Positions 7,910 through 17,239 of a stretch of 64,000 bases of DNA are shown here, piece by piece. The position numbers were made by a program, and so were the translations under genes. The DNA is from Archaeoglobi archaeon JdFR-42 (GTDB taxonomy: Archaea > Halobacteriota > Archaeoglobi > Archaeoglobales > JdFR-42), in the NCBI GenBank assembly GCA_002010305.1, contig MTND01000026.1, positions 1 through 64,000 of the forward strand. The letters run 5' to 3'. How positions within the stretch are numbered: position 1 is the stretch's first letter; each line of letters begins with the position of its first letter. Below the pieces are notes generated by a model, which worked only from the letters and a program-made list of their open reading frames with translations, did not search any database and was not told the DNA's origin.

Positions 7910-8919
7910 TGAGGTTAGCCGATAGATCACTTGACATAAATAAAATGATCGTGATAGCAGTGGCATTCGTTCTTGCAGCTACCATACCATTTTACGTGCC
8001 TGATGCCTTTGTGTATCTGATCGGCCTTACTTTTTTATTCATCATTCTTGCAGTTAGCTGGGATGTAATGGTCGGCTATACTGGCCAAGTTAATCTCGGC
8101 CATACGGTATTTGTAGGAATTGGAGCCTATACTGCTGCACTACTCCAAGTACCATCCAGATTTCAGGGATCTTCGCTAGAGTTTTTGACTTCTATGCCCC
8201 AGCCACCCATCTTCATATCTATAATAGCCGGAGGTGTTGCAGCGGCCATAATCGGCCTAGGAATTGGTATCATCACTCTACGATTGAAAGGATACTACTT
8301 CGCTCTTGTAACCGCTGTACTTCCCCTTGTATTCATGCAGACGACATTTGTATGGTCAGGGATCTTCGGGGGAGAGGAGGGGTTCTCTATCGGATTAGAG
8401 AGAGTACTAGCAGAGACTGTAGTTGGACGATTCTATGCAGCTTTCATCATAATGGTCATCTCTTTGGCAATCATGCTGTATGTTGTCAACAGTTCTTTAG
8501 GATTGAAATTTAAAGCTATAAGGGAAGATCAGGAAGCAGCGGAAGCAGCTGGGATAGATACCGTCAAATACAAATTGGTAGCCTTTATAATCAGCTCATT
8601 TTTTGGCGGTATTGCTGGAGCAGCTATGATCCACTACAGGATAACTGTGAGCCCTGATGTTTATGGTATTCCTCTGATGCTCCTGATAATTCTCGCAACG
8701 GTTATTGGTGGGCTGGGAACCATATATGGGTCTATAATCGGAGGATTTCTGATTTACCTTGCAAAATACTGGTGGCTAAGGGAAATTATCGACAAAGTTA
8801 TGCAGGCAGTGCACCTGCCCATAAACGATGAGGTAATATTGTATATTATCCTGATCATCATCGGAGTGGCCATGCCGGGAGGGGTCTATCAGGAGATTAA
8901 AAAACGAATAAAACGTTAG
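7906..8919 (+). CDS. livM: Branched-chain/aromatic-acid ABC transporter permease LivM
   Basis: A 337-residue permease with about nine to ten hydrophobic helices. LivM landmarks are WDVMVGYTGQVNLGHTVFVGIGAY (split by the fold), the EAA-type loop AIREDQEAAEAAGID at about residues 200-215, and IGGLGTIYGSIIGG. The start chosen is the ATG at 7906 that overlaps the livH stop (ATGA), preceded by GGGGTGG; an in-frame GTG 78 bases upstream lies inside livH and is unlikely. LivM partners LivH in the membrane channel. After it, 172 bases lead to the next gene and carry the promoter at 9024-9045. Confidence 0.9.
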   Translation: MMRLADRSLDINKMIVIAVAFVLAATIPFYVPDAFVYLIGLTFLFIILAVSWDVMVGYTGQVNLGHTVFVGIGAYTAALLQVPSRFQGSSLEFLTSMPQPPIFISIIAGGVAAAIIGLGIGIITLRLKGYYFALVTAVLPLVFMQTTFVWSGIFGGEEGFSIGLERVLAETVVGRFYAAFIIMVISLAIMLYVVNSSLGLKFKAIREDQEAAEAAGIDTVKYKLVAFIISSFFGGIAGAAMIHYRITVSPDVYGIPLMLLIILATVIGGLGTIYGSIIGGFLIYLAKYWWLREIIDKVMQAVHLPINDEVILYIILIIIGVAMPGGVYQEIKKRIKR

Positions 8920-9023
8920 CTAAAATTCATCTGGAATTTTTTTAATATCTTTTTTAGACATTTTTCTGACTCTTCCCAAGCAAAATAAGTGAGTTAAGTG
9001 TGTCGAACTAACTTCATAGTTTT

Positions 9024-9045
9024 TTGTTAAAAAAAGATATATACC
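9024..9045 (+). promoter_or_regulatory. Promoter of the first PpsA-like gene
   Basis: TTGTTAAAAAAAGATATATACC joins a GTTA box, an A-rich BRE and a TATATA element. The start codon at 9092 lies about 50 bases downstream with a GGAGG at about 9079. It is a weaker match to the CCGTTA arrangement seen before other genes of the island. Confidence 0.5.
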
Positions 9046-9091
9046 CTAAAATCCATCACCATTTATGGTGATATAACGGAGGCCAAAATGT

Positions 9092-10942
9092 ATGACAGAA
9101 AATAGAAGATTTCCCAACCCATCTGATATAGAGACCCCTCCTGGTGCGGAAGGATGGGAGCGCATGTATCCATACTACTATAAATTCGACGATGGCAGTA
9201 ACAAAGAAAGATTCGAGTATGAAAACAAAGCACTATGGTTTTATGACGGGTTGCACTATCCAGAACCCCACTACCCTTTTGACCTATTCTGGGATGAGTG
9301 CTGGTTCATAGCATTATCTCAGTATAATTCAAGGATTTTTATGATGCCCCCAGCACTGGGAATTGACCATAGAATCCTGAATGGATATGTGTATATAACT
9401 CCGTTAGGTGTGTCAGACCCAGAGAAGATCGAAAAAAGAATTGAAATTTTCAAAAAAAGAGCAGGATATTATTACAAGAACTGGGATACCCTAGTCAAGC
9501 AGTGGGAAGAAAAGATGGAAGGGATCATTGATGACCTAGAAAATCTTGAGTTTCCAGATCTACCTGAGATGGAGGATGAATCAGTTGTATTTGAGGCCAA
9601 AGGGATCAGTTCAGGATACCTTCTGCTAAAAGAATATCAGAAGCTCATAGACCTTGGAATCCTGGCTTGGCAATACCATTTTGAGTTTCTTAACCTGGGT
9701 TATGCTGCCTACCTGACTTTTGTGGATTTCTGTATGAAAGCTTTCCCAGGCATCTCTATGCAGGTAGTTGCAAGGATGGTTTCTGGTTTAGATGTTATCC
9801 TATACAGACCTGATGAAGAACTCAGAAAGCTTGCCAAGCTTGCTATAAAGCTAGATCTTCAGGACCTTTTCAAAGGCACTGTGGAGACTGATGCAATACT
9901 AGCAGAAATGGAAAAAACAGAGAACGGGAAAAAATGGCTTGAAGAATTCGAAAAAGCAAAACACCCATGGTTTTATCTCTCTACCGGAACTGGATGGTAC
10001 CATACTGACAAGGCCTGGATAGATGATCTCGGAATCCCTCTTGCATCCATCAAGGGATACATCGAGATGCTTGAGAAGGGTGAAAATATTGACAGACCAC
10101 TGGATCAGATCAGGGAAGATAGAGAGAGAATAGCCAACGAATATAGAGAATTACTTGAAAACGAGGAAGATAAGAGGACTTTCGACGAATTGCTTGGTCT
10201 GGCCAAAGTGGTATTCCCGTATGTGGAGAATCATCTATTCTATGTCGAGCACTGGTTCCATACCGTATTCTGGCAGAAGGTAAGAGAACTTGCACAGATC
10301 ATCGCCAGATTTGGTGTAATAGAGGGTCCTGAAGATATATGGTTCCTAACAAGATTTGAGGTCGAACAGGTATTGTGGGATATCGTAACCTCATGGGCCA
10401 CAGGCACAAAACCAAGAGGTGCAATAGACTGGCCACCTGGAATAGAAGAAAGAAAGAAGATCTATCAGAAACTAAAGGAATGGAATCCTCCACCCGCGCT
10501 AGGAACCCCACCCGACGTGATTACAGAACCCTTCACCATAATGCTCTGGGGGATTACCACCGAACGAATGAAAGAATGGCTGGAGACAGCAGCGACAGGA
10601 GAGGGAGAGGTAACTGATGAAGTACGGGGATTCCCTGGTTCTCCAGGCATTGTAGAGGGGCCTGCCAGAGTTGCCAGAAATGTCGAAGAGATAGACCAAA
10701 TCCAAGAGGGAGAGATCCTAGTTGCACCAACCACATCACCCAGCTGGGCACCTGCTTTCACCAAGATAAAGGCCGCGGTAACGGATGTGGGTGGAATTAT
10801 GTGCCATGCAGCCATTGTCTGCAGGGAATACGGACTTCCAGCAGTAGTTGGGACGGGGCATGCAACTAAGCAGATAAAAACCGGTGATATCATAAAAGTA
10901 GATGGGAACAATGGAGTGGTAAAAATTATAAAAAGAGATTAA
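9092..10942 (+). CDS. PpsA-like phosphotransferase subunit 1 (PEP-synthase mobile-domain protein)
   Basis: A 616-residue protein. Its last ~85 residues form the swivelling phosphohistidine domain of PEP-utilising enzymes: GFPGSPGIVEGPARV, then GGIMCH572AAIVCREYG with the catalytic His, then PAVVGTG. The first ~500 residues are helix-rich and lack an ATP-binding domain. This split architecture and size match PpsA (about 70 kDa) of phenylphosphate synthase, which phosphorylates phenol with the beta and gamma phosphates of ATP. The ATP-binding half, PpsB-like, is the next gene. The same domain pair is fused in rifampin phosphotransferase. A paralogue with the same layout is at 20913-22691. The actual acceptor alcohol or phenol is unknown. 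GGAGG precedes the ATG by about eight bases. Confidence 0.8.
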   Translation: MTENRRFPNPSDIETPPGAEGWERMYPYYYKFDDGSNKERFEYENKALWFYDGLHYPEPHYPFDLFWDECWFIALSQYNSRIFMMPPALGIDHRILNGYVYITPLGVSDPEKIEKRIEIFKKRAGYYYKNWDTLVKQWEEKMEGIIDDLENLEFPDLPEMEDESVVFEAKGISSGYLLLKEYQKLIDLGILAWQYHFEFLNLGYAAYLTFVDFCMKAFPGISMQVVARMVSGLDVILYRPDEELRKLAKLAIKLDLQDLFKGTVETDAILAEMEKTENGKKWLEEFEKAKHPWFYLSTGTGWYHTDKAWIDDLGIPLASIKGYIEMLEKGENIDRPLDQIREDRERIANEYRELLENEEDKRTFDELLGLAKVVFPYVENHLFYVEHWFHTVFWQKVRELAQIIARFGVIEGPEDIWFLTRFEVEQVLWDIVTSWATGTKPRGAIDWPPGIEERKKIYQKLKEWNPPPALGTPPDVITEPFTIMLWGITTERMKEWLETAATGEGEVTDEVRGFPGSPGIVEGPARVARNVEEIDQIQEGEILVAPTTSPSWAPAFTKIKAAVTDVGGIMCHAAIVCREYGLPAVVGTGHATKQIKTGDIIKVDGNNGVVKIIKRD

Positions 10943-10967
10943 ATTTTTTTTTATTTCTTAACCCTTT

Positions 10968-10989
10968 ATCGTTAAAAAATTATTTATAG
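10968..10989 (+). promoter_or_regulatory. Promoter of the PpsB-like gene with CGTTA box
   Basis: ATCGTTAAAAAATTATTTATAG combines a CGTTA box, an A-tract BRE and TTTATA. The gene at 11050 starts about 60 bases downstream with GAGGAG as ribosome site. Its presence suggests that the PpsB-like gene can be transcribed apart from the PpsA-like gene before it, useful if PpsB serves two PpsA partners. Confidence 0.5.
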
Positions 10990-11049
10990 CCATACCCAGT
11001 AAAGTATGCTAATATCTGGCACAATATGTGTATATGAGGAGCTGAAATT

Positions 11050-12126
11050 ATGGTTAAATACGTGCTGTGGTTTGATGAAACAGGAAAAGATGCGGTAAAT
11101 CTGGTAGGGGGGAAAGTTGCAAGTCTTGGGGAGCTTATTAACGCTGGATTTCCAATCCCTCCTGGGTTTGCTGTAACTTCAGAGGCTTATAAGGAGTTCG
11201 TTCGATATAATAATCTGTCTGAGACTATCGGGAAAATGCTTGCACCCCTAAAAGATAATATGGATGATTATATACTTTTAGAAGAGACTAGCTTTCGAAT
11301 CAGGAACCTTATCGAATCTGCTGATATGCCCAAAGGAGTTGAGGAGGCTATTTCATCTGCGTATCACGAGCTGGAAGAGGAAACTGGTGTGGATAATCTT
11401 AGAGTGGCTGTTAGATCCAGTGCTACAGCAGAAGATATGGATGATGCAAGCTTTGCAGGACAGCATGACAGCTACTTGAACGTAAAAGGAGTGAATCAAG
11501 TCATCAATAAAGTTAAAAGATGTTGGTCAAGTCTATTCACTCCAAGGGTTCTTCCCTACAGGGTTAAACACGGAATAAAACACCATGAGGCTTTAATGGG
11601 CGTTGCAGTCCAAAAGATGGTTAATCCCAGAGCTGCAGGAGTAATGTTCACCCTCTACCCGACAACAGGAAGAAAGGATGTTGTGGTGATCGAAGCTGTT
11701 TGGGGGCTTGGGGAGGGGCTTGTAAGCGGATTGTGCACCCCTGATAATTACGCAGTTAATAAGATAACTTTTGATGTCGAAGAAGAAAATATCTCCTCAA
11801 AAGAGATGGAAATAGTCTATGATAAAAAACAGGGGAAAAACATCCATAATGAGGTTCCAAAAGAGAGGAGAAATGTATCCTGCCTCTCTAGAGAGGAACT
11901 TATTGAACTAACAAAAATAGGTAAAAAAATAGAAAAATATTATAGCAATCCCCAAGATATCGAGTGGGCAATTGACACGGATCTGAAATTCCCCGACAAT
12001 ATTTTTATTCTCCAGAGTCGTCCAGAAACAGTGTGGAGCAGAAAGAAAAAGGATCTCCCTAAACCTGAGGGAGGGGTTCTCGACATAATAGTTAGCAATA
12101 TAGTGACAGGGAAAAAGCTCGAATAA
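11050..12126 (+). CDS. PpsB-like ATP-binding subunit (PPDK N-terminal domain protein)
   Basis: A 358-residue pyruvate-phosphate-dikinase N-terminal (ATP-grasp) domain with no swivelling or PEP domain. Landmarks are LVGGKVASLGEL (residues 18-29), IPPGFAVTSEAY, the VRSSATAEDMDDASFAGQ block at 121-138 and the C-terminal QDIEWAID plus ILQSRPET. The length equals PpsB (about 40 kDa) of phenylphosphate synthase, which binds ATP and phosphorylates the His of PpsA. No PpsC-like CBS subunit lies nearby. It is the only such domain in the window and probably charges both PpsA-like proteins. It ends convergently with the flavoprotein gene at 12160. Confidence 0.85.
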   Translation: MVKYVLWFDETGKDAVNLVGGKVASLGELINAGFPIPPGFAVTSEAYKEFVRYNNLSETIGKMLAPLKDNMDDYILLEETSFRIRNLIESADMPKGVEEAISSAYHELEEETGVDNLRVAVRSSATAEDMDDASFAGQHDSYLNVKGVNQVINKVKRCWSSLFTPRVLPYRVKHGIKHHEALMGVAVQKMVNPRAAGVMFTLYPTTGRKDVVVIEAVWGLGEGLVSGLCTPDNYAVNKITFDVEEENISSKEMEIVYDKKQGKNIHNEVPKERRNVSCLSREELIELTKIGKKIEKYYSNPQDIEWAIDTDLKFPDNIFILQSRPETVWSRKKKDLPKPEGGVLDIIVSNIVTGKKLE

Positions 12127-12159
12127 CCATCCCTGGTCTCGATCTCTTATATTTTACAA

Positions 12160-13260
12160 CTACCAGAGCAAAGATCCGGCCATTTTTCCAAACTGTTCTG
12201 CATCGAATTTTCCAGAAATTCTCATTTCAGAGATTATTTTTTCACCCATTTCTTTTGACTTCAATATTTTTCCGGATATCATATCTAAATAAGTTCTATA
12301 GGTCTCTACAAGAGGTAACTCCCTATTGACGCTTTCCTCTATTGCCTTTACGGCACAGATAGCTGTAAGCAATGAAGGTCCTATTCCTTCGTTAAAAGCG
12401 TTTCTGAGCAAGACGGCGTCTCCAATAAGAACTATCCTTTTACTCCCAATTTTTATCTCCTTGAAACTCAGAGAAGTTCTATAACATCCCAGAGAGAACA
12501 TAAGTTTTTGGGGTTTAAACGAATAGTGTTTCTTAAGAAATCTCTCAAAATTGCTTATAGCCTCAATAATAGATCTGTCCGTATGATTTGTTCCAATTAT
12601 GATATATCCATCTTTAATCTGAAGAAACCCATACCTCAAAGAAAATGCTGGATTCGGAAAAAAATAGAAATAATTCATATTTACCCCACAGAAATCATCA
12701 TCCCCTTTTAGACAGATCTCACCTTCATAATGTCGCATTAGCACAAATCTCAATTTTTCCTCAAGATGTGGATTAAGATACCGTCTAACCGATGAGGTAT
12801 CACCATCAGCACCAATCAAAAACTTCGCTGATATTTTCTCTTTTTTATTGCCTTTTTTTACTTCGATTATTATTTCCTTATCTTTTTCTCCCATACCAAC
12901 AAGATTGGCTGAATCTATCAATTCTGCTCCAGCCTCGATGGATTTTCTGCCCATCCAGTAATCCAGGTTTTTTCTCCAGACATTGATAACCCCTGAAGAT
13001 ATTTCCAAAATCCCAGTTTTCCCCACCACTTTTAGACCATCATATTTTTGAGGAGTGCAGATAATTTCCTCAGGTAATTTTCCTATATACTTTTCAATGA
13101 TCTCTACGGCAGAGGGCCATAACATCCCGTTGCATGGTTTATGCCTTGGGATTTTTCTTTTTTCAATTATGAGAGTTTTAAAACCGTATTCAGCACATAA
13201 TAATCCGGTCATTGAGCCGGCCACTCCAGAACCGGCAATCACAACATCGAAATCACTCAT
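12160..13260 (-). CDS. FAD-dependent oxidoreductase of the geranylgeranyl reductase family
   Basis: A 366-residue flavoprotein. The N-terminal Rossmann motif GSGVAGSMTGLLCAEYG is followed by an acidic EKR. The family block PRHKPCNGMLWPSAVE is at about residues 38-53, GADGDTSSVRR in the middle, and RIVLIGDAVLLRNAFNEGIG near residue 280. Such enzymes reduce isolated or conjugated C=C bonds (archaeal lipid side chains) or act as monooxygenase-like or dehydrogenase flavoproteins. The gene starts eight bases inside the end of the aldehyde dehydrogenase gene, so they are one operon, which argues for a catabolic redox role more than lipid saturation. Substrate unknown. Confidence 0.75.
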   Translation of the reverse strand: MSDFDVVIAGSGVAGSMTGLLCAEYGFKTLIIEKRKIPRHKPCNGMLWPSAVEIIEKYIGKLPEEIICTPQKYDGLKVVGKTGILEISSGVINVWRKNLDYWMGRKSIEAGAELIDSANLVGMGEKDKEIIIEVKKGNKKEKISAKFLIGADGDTSSVRRYLNPHLEEKLRFVLMRHYEGEICLKGDDDFCGVNMNYFYFFPNPAFSLRYGFLQIKDGYIIIGTNHTDRSIIEAISNFERFLKKHYSFKPQKLMFSLGCYRTSLSFKEIKIGSKRIVLIGDAVLLRNAFNEGIGPSLLTAICAVKAIEESVNRELPLVETYRTYLDMISGKILKSKEMGEKIISEMRISGKFDAEQFGKMAGSLLW

Positions 13261-14695
13261 TGTTGATCACTATTGTTTTAGTTTTAAGAAACTCTTCCAG
13301 ACCTTCTTTTCCAAACTCCCTACCAATACCGCTCTTTTTTACTCCTCCAAAAGGAGCTTCTGTAATACTCTCATGTCGATTATTCACCCACACCGTTCCT
13401 ACTTGGAGTTCTTCCATTATCATATGAGCTTTTTTAAGGTCTCTGGTCCATACTGAACCAGTTAACCCAAAGACGGATGAATTCGCCAATTCAATCGCTT
13501 CTTCAATGGTTGAAAAAGGATTCAGTGGTAGAACAGGCCCAAAAGTTTCTTCCATCATAACTCTGGAATTCAAAGATGGTTGCTCAATAACAGTGGGTAG
13601 GTAAAAATATCCCTTTTGAAATTCTTTGCCTTTGGGTTTCATACCACCAGTTAGAACAGTTCCGCCCTTATTAAGGGCGTCTTCAACTTGCCCTTCAATC
13701 TCTTCTAGCTGTTCCCTATTATGCAGAGGGCCCATGGAAACTCGTGGATCCAGACCGTTTCCGACTGTGATTTTACTAACCTCTTTTACAAGTTTTTCTC
13801 TGAAAGACTCGTAAACTGATTCATGCAAAAATATTCTCTTTACCGCCATGCACACTTGACCGGCCATTCTGAACCTGCTGATAACAGCAGCCTTTACAGC
13901 TTTATCAATATCTGCATCTTCACACACTATCATTGGATCACTTCCTCCAAGCTCCAATGAAACGTGTTTAAAATGTCTGCCAGCTAATGAAGATACCTTC
14001 ATTCCACTTTCTGTCGAGCCTGTAAATACTATCTTACTCACCTCTGAGTTTCTCACCAGCTCTTCTCCAACAGTATTTCCTGGCCCTACTACTATATTCA
14101 AAACTCCTTTTGGGAGCAGATTGAGATGAGTGAGTACCTCACCAATTTTCAAAAGAGTTAATGGTGCAGTAGAAGCTGGCTTTACTATTACTGAGTTGCC
14201 GGCAGCCAGAGCTGGTGCGATATATGCAACAAATTTAGTGACAGGTACATTCCACGGTAGAATACCAGCAGTTACACCATATGGCTCTTTAATCACCGTA
14301 AAATACTTTTTAAGTCCTTCCAACAAAGATACTCTCCCTGATATTTGAGGAGCAAGTCCTGCATAAAATGTTAATCGGTTTGCAGCCTTTTTAATTTCTT
14401 TTCTTGATTCTGAAAGAGTTTTTCCATGTTCTTTTGTAAGAAGGATAGAGAGTTCTTCACAATTATTCCGCAATACCTCTGCTATCTTAAGGAGTATAGC
14501 TCCTTTTTTTGGAGGGGAAATTTTAGCCCATTTTTCAAACCCTTCTTTTGCTGATTCAATAGCCTCTTTCGCATCATCTACTGTTGCTACAGGTACAGAG
14601 TCCACTTTTTCATCTGTATTGGCTGGATTGCGGATCCACGAAATTTCACCTGATGAACTATTTCGAAATTCTCCGTTTATGAGTAGTCTTGCCAT
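13253..14695 (-). CDS. NAD(P)-dependent aldehyde dehydrogenase
   Basis: A 480-residue member of the ALDH superfamily with all catalytic elements: N149 in PWNVP, E248 in SLELGG and nucleophile C282 in GQVCMAVKR. It also has the cofactor loop FTGSTESG and the C-terminal APFGGVKKSGIGREFG. It oxidises an aldehyde to an acid; the family resembles succinate-semialdehyde/benzaldehyde-type enzymes, but the substrate cannot be told. It lies 13 bases after the CrtI-like gene and overlaps the next flavoprotein gene, so aldehyde formed by one flavoenzyme may be passed to it. Confidence 0.9.
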   Translation of the reverse strand: MARLLINGEFRNSSSGEISWIRNPANTDEKVDSVPVATVDDAKEAIESAKEGFEKWAKISPPKKGAILLKIAEVLRNNCEELSILLTKEHGKTLSESRKEIKKAANRLTFYAGLAPQISGRVSLLEGLKKYFTVIKEPYGVTAGILPWNVPVTKFVAYIAPALAAGNSVIVKPASTAPLTLLKIGEVLTHLNLLPKGVLNIVVGPGNTVGEELVRNSEVSKIVFTGSTESGMKVSSLAGRHFKHVSLELGGSDPMIVCEDADIDKAVKAAVISRFRMAGQVCMAVKRIFLHESVYESFREKLVKEVSKITVGNGLDPRVSMGPLHNREQLEEIEGQVEDALNKGGTVLTGGMKPKGKEFQKGYFYLPTVIEQPSLNSRVMMEETFGPVLPLNPFSTIEEAIELANSSVFGLTGSVWTRDLKKAHMIMEELQVGTVWVNNRHESITEAPFGGVKKSGIGREFGKEGLEEFLKTKTIVINNE

Positions 14696-14708
14696 AATCG
14701 CCCCGAAG

Positions 14709-16397
14709 CTAAAAGGGCCTGTTAAAAGCCCTCATAACATTCTTCAACTTCTTTTGATACTCAAAATCTTTCAGCCCCAAGTACAGTTCCCGAAGATTAG
14801 GAGGATTCCACCATAAATCGATTCCTAAATCCTCAGCAACTACCCTTGCTGTGTTATAACCTGCAGCGCCGTGAAGTGCCCCTCCAGGATGATATGCAGC
14901 TCCTGTCACCCATAAATTCTTAATAGGGGTCCTGTACTGGGCCAGTTCTTCAGTAGGTCTACAATCGAATGTCTGTTCAGGTATAGGATCTAGTATCCCC
15001 CAATTCCCCCTTCTCATATTGACTAGCTTCTCCTCTACACCGAGAGGAGTATAGGTATTAATTCCTATTATGTTATCCCCACCAAGATTTGGTGCATATT
15101 CTCTCCAGCGATCCAAGCATATCTGGGCATATTCCTCTTCTAGTTCACGCCATTTGAAAGGTCCTCCATCTTTTAGGTTATATGGTGCAAACTGCCACGC
15201 AAAAGCAGTATGTTTTCCCGGTGGAGCTTGATTAGGATCGTGGACAGTAGGATGGGCAATTTCAAAAGCAGGTGATGACTCCGAGCCCGGCATTCCAGGA
15301 GGTATTCCATTTTCATTATCTCTCCAGTTCTTTTCCACATCCTCAACTGAATCATATCCTATCCATAGGGCAAGTGTATCGTTCACATCTGGATTATATT
15401 CAGCTGCTTTGTATTTTGGTGGGGTATTCAGCGCCAGATATAGTTGAAACAGAACAGCCCTCTTAGAGGGCCGTAACTTTTTAATTTTTTTGATAAGATC
15501 TGCGTCAAGGTATTTTTCATCTATAAACTTTAAAAAGGTTTGCCACGGATCTACTGCACTTACCACTCCCTTTCTAGCCATAATTCTGGTTCCATCAGCC
15601 AATTCCACACCTTTGGCCACTCCATCCTCTACGATTACTCTAGTAACATGGCCTCTCTGTATTGCAAAACCTCCGGCATAATGAAAAGCTTTAAAAAGGG
15701 CATGGGCCAATTGATGGGTTCCTCCTTTTATCATGGCTCTGGTCTTCTGGCGGGCAAAAAAGACTTTAAAGTTCCGTCCCCTTCTATCAGGCATATCATG
15801 CCATCCGGAACCGCCAGACCAGTCAGCCACAAGAGCTGCGTGTATCCTGGGTTCTTCAAAAGTTTCTCTAAGCCAATCTATAGGGGATGAAGTGATAAAT
15901 TGCAGATAAGTTTGTCCTAACTCACTTTTTTCCAAGAGGTCAACCCTTTCACTTTCTGGGATCGGTACACAGTAATCCTCCAGACCTATTAGACCTGGAT
16001 CAATGAGAGGGTAATGGGTCTCATAGAATCTTTTCCACGATTTTACATCCTCTGGAGATATGTCTCCAACACTCTTAAGTGTTTTCTTCAGATTATTGGC
16101 ATACAGTATGAGACATTTGTGATCGCTGAAAATAGTAGAAGTACTTACAGGAGGGGAAATTGTAAAGGCTCCAAACTTATATAGCTCAAGATCCCAGTAC
16201 CAAGGCCAGGAAGAGTGCCCGACAAAAAATGCATGGAGATTCATTAAAAACCCAGGAATTGGTTCTTCTGTGTCAGCTGCCCCCCCAACCTCATGCCTTC
16301 TTTCGACTACAACAACTTCAAGTCCTGATCTCACCAAATAATTCGCAGTGATCAGGCCATGATGGCCCCCCCCAACAACCACAATATCACATTCCAT
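14709..16397 (-). CDS. CrtI-like (phytoene desaturase family) FAD oxidoreductase 1
   Basis: A 562-residue NAD(P)/FAD-dependent oxidoreductase. The start has the dinucleotide motif VVVGGGHHGLITANYL followed by an acidic E in VERRHEVGG. The C-terminal FAD motif reads TGAAYHPGGALHGAAGYNTA at about 505-525, the usual CrtI-family ending. It is paralogous to the 541-residue protein at 19198: both share the early ERR..E.GG, the middle LGYDSV-type block and the C-terminal YRTP(I/V)K block. Carotenoid genes are absent, and CrtI relatives are known to oxidise many unsaturated substrates, so a role in dehydrogenating an activated ring or alkene is inferred. Its start overlaps the stop of the small gene upstream (ATGA). 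Confidence 0.8.
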   Translation of the reverse strand: MECDIVVVGGGHHGLITANYLVRSGLEVVVVERRHEVGGAADTEEPIPGFLMNLHAFFVGHSSWPWYWDLELYKFGAFTISPPVSTSTIFSDHKCLILYANNLKKTLKSVGDISPEDVKSWKRFYETHYPLIDPGLIGLEDYCVPIPESERVDLLEKSELGQTYLQFITSSPIDWLRETFEEPRIHAALVADWSGGSGWHDMPDRRGRNFKVFFARQKTRAMIKGGTHQLAHALFKAFHYAGGFAIQRGHVTRVIVEDGVAKGVELADGTRIMARKGVVSAVDPWQTFLKFIDEKYLDADLIKKIKKLRPSKRAVLFQLYLALNTPPKYKAAEYNPDVNDTLALWIGYDSVEDVEKNWRDNENGIPPGMPGSESSPAFEIAHPTVHDPNQAPPGKHTAFAWQFAPYNLKDGGPFKWRELEEEYAQICLDRWREYAPNLGGDNIIGINTYTPLGVEEKLVNMRRGNWGILDPIPEQTFDCRPTEELAQYRTPIKNLWVTGAAYHPGGALHGAAGYNTARVVAEDLGIDLWWNPPNLRELYLGLKDFEYQKKLKNVMRAFNRPF

Positions 16398-16696
16398 TAC
16401 ATCACCTCACGATCTGATTGTTTTTTAAAAGCCATCATGAGATAGGTAAAAAACAGCTTCATCATCTGTCGGCTCAATCCAACTTTTATAAGTGATGGAA
16501 CATCTTCAGGTTCAAGAACTATTTCCACATCCCAGTGGAAAGGCTCAACAGCCTTTGCAGCGATTCTCAGAAGTGATTCTTCATTATTATTTTCTAGTTG
16601 ATTACCTTTTTTTACCACTGATTCCCCTTCTGGAGCGATTCTTTCGATGTATGCTCTCAACCGGGTATTTCCTAACCCTGTGGATCTAATGTACAT
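16397..16696 (-). CDS. Small protein coupled to CrtI-like oxidoreductase
   Basis: A protein of 99 residues with no family I can recognise. The sequence is charged with a hydrophobic segment near the end (LSRQMMKLFFTYLMMAF). The ATG at 16696 is chosen because GAGAGGAG lies eight bases before it; an in-frame TTG 18 bases upstream falls before that site. The stop overlaps the start of the CrtI-like gene by four bases, so the two are translationally coupled and the product may be a small partner or chaperone of the flavoprotein. Its own promoter is at 16741-16764. Confidence 0.6.
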   Translation of the reverse strand: MYIRSTGLGNTRLRAYIERIAPEGESVVKKGNQLENNNEESLLRIAAKAVEPFHWDVEIVLEPEDVPSLIKVGLSRQMMKLFFTYLMMAFKKQSDREVM

Positions 16697-16740
16697 TTTA
16701 TCTACTCCTCTCAATCATTCTATTAAAGAGATGGAGGAGA

Positions 16741-16764
16741 GATTATAAATGAGTTAGTAACGGG
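16741..16764 (-). promoter_or_regulatory. Promoter with CCGTTAC box for the CrtI-like 1 operon
   Basis: On the minus strand CCCGTTACTAAC is followed directly by TCATTTATAATC. The GTTAGTAAC core is an inverted repeat with a single central base. The TATA element is about 45-55 bases before the small gene's ATG. The remaining gap to 17007 contains no supported gene; one inverted repeat (CCACCT/AGGTGG) spans about 16891-16938. Confidence 0.5.
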
Positions 16765-17007
16765 AAAAGGTGACAGATATACCTTGAGAGTTAACATTAG
16801 ATTATTTTCAAAAGATCAGTTATTTAATTGCTTACCTGCATACTTACTCATGTCTTTTAATTACCTACTTCCAAACGAGAACTGGACACCACCTATCATT
16901 GATTCCCACCCTCCTATCAGGTTAATTTCAGGTGGTCATTATTTTCAAACTTTATCTGGTTTAAAGTGCACCATCATATACTTTGTCAGTCATATCAGAT
17001 ATCTGAA

Positions 17008-17238
17008 CTATTTTCTGGCTTTAAATCTATCAGCTCTTTCCCACTCTTCGAATGGTATATCTTTTTCTGCAACAGCCAGTATCTCCAGTACATCTCCTGG
17101 AGCTAAATCTAATTTTTTTGCTATTTCAGTAACTGAAAGCCCTCTACCCACATCTCTCTGAATGGAATTGCTATAATACATAACCATGTCCTTATATTTT
17201 CTATAAACCTCAGTTGAAATTATCCTCAACCATATCAC
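17008..17238 (-). CDS. Small helix-turn-helix protein
   Basis: Up to 76 residues, starting one base after the stop of the Fe-S protein gene. The C-terminal half reads GLSVTEIAKKLDLAPGDVLEI, a clean helix-turn-helix pattern, followed by a charged tail. The start is uncertain: GTG at 17238 or TTG at 17229, with GGTGAT just before. Longer frames reading upstream would overlap the Fe-S gene and are rejected. It may regulate the operon or, being so short and coupled, work as a partner of the Fe-S protein. No family is assigned. Confidence 0.55.
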   Translation of the reverse strand: MIWLRIISTEVYRKYKDMVMYYSNSIQRDVGRGLSVTEIAKKLDLAPGDVLEILAVAEKDIPFEEWERADRFKARK

Positions 17239-17239
17239 C

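Noticed and set aside
12160-13260. Archaeal lipid geranylgeranyl reductase
   Set aside because: Overlap with an aldehyde dehydrogenase gene and the island context favour a catabolic flavoprotein, though a lipid role cannot be excluded by sequence alone.
16784-17161. 125-residue plus-strand frame
   Set aside because: It is antisense to the HTH gene for part of its length and has a low-complexity, Ser-rich translation without family features; the rest overlaps non-coding spacer.
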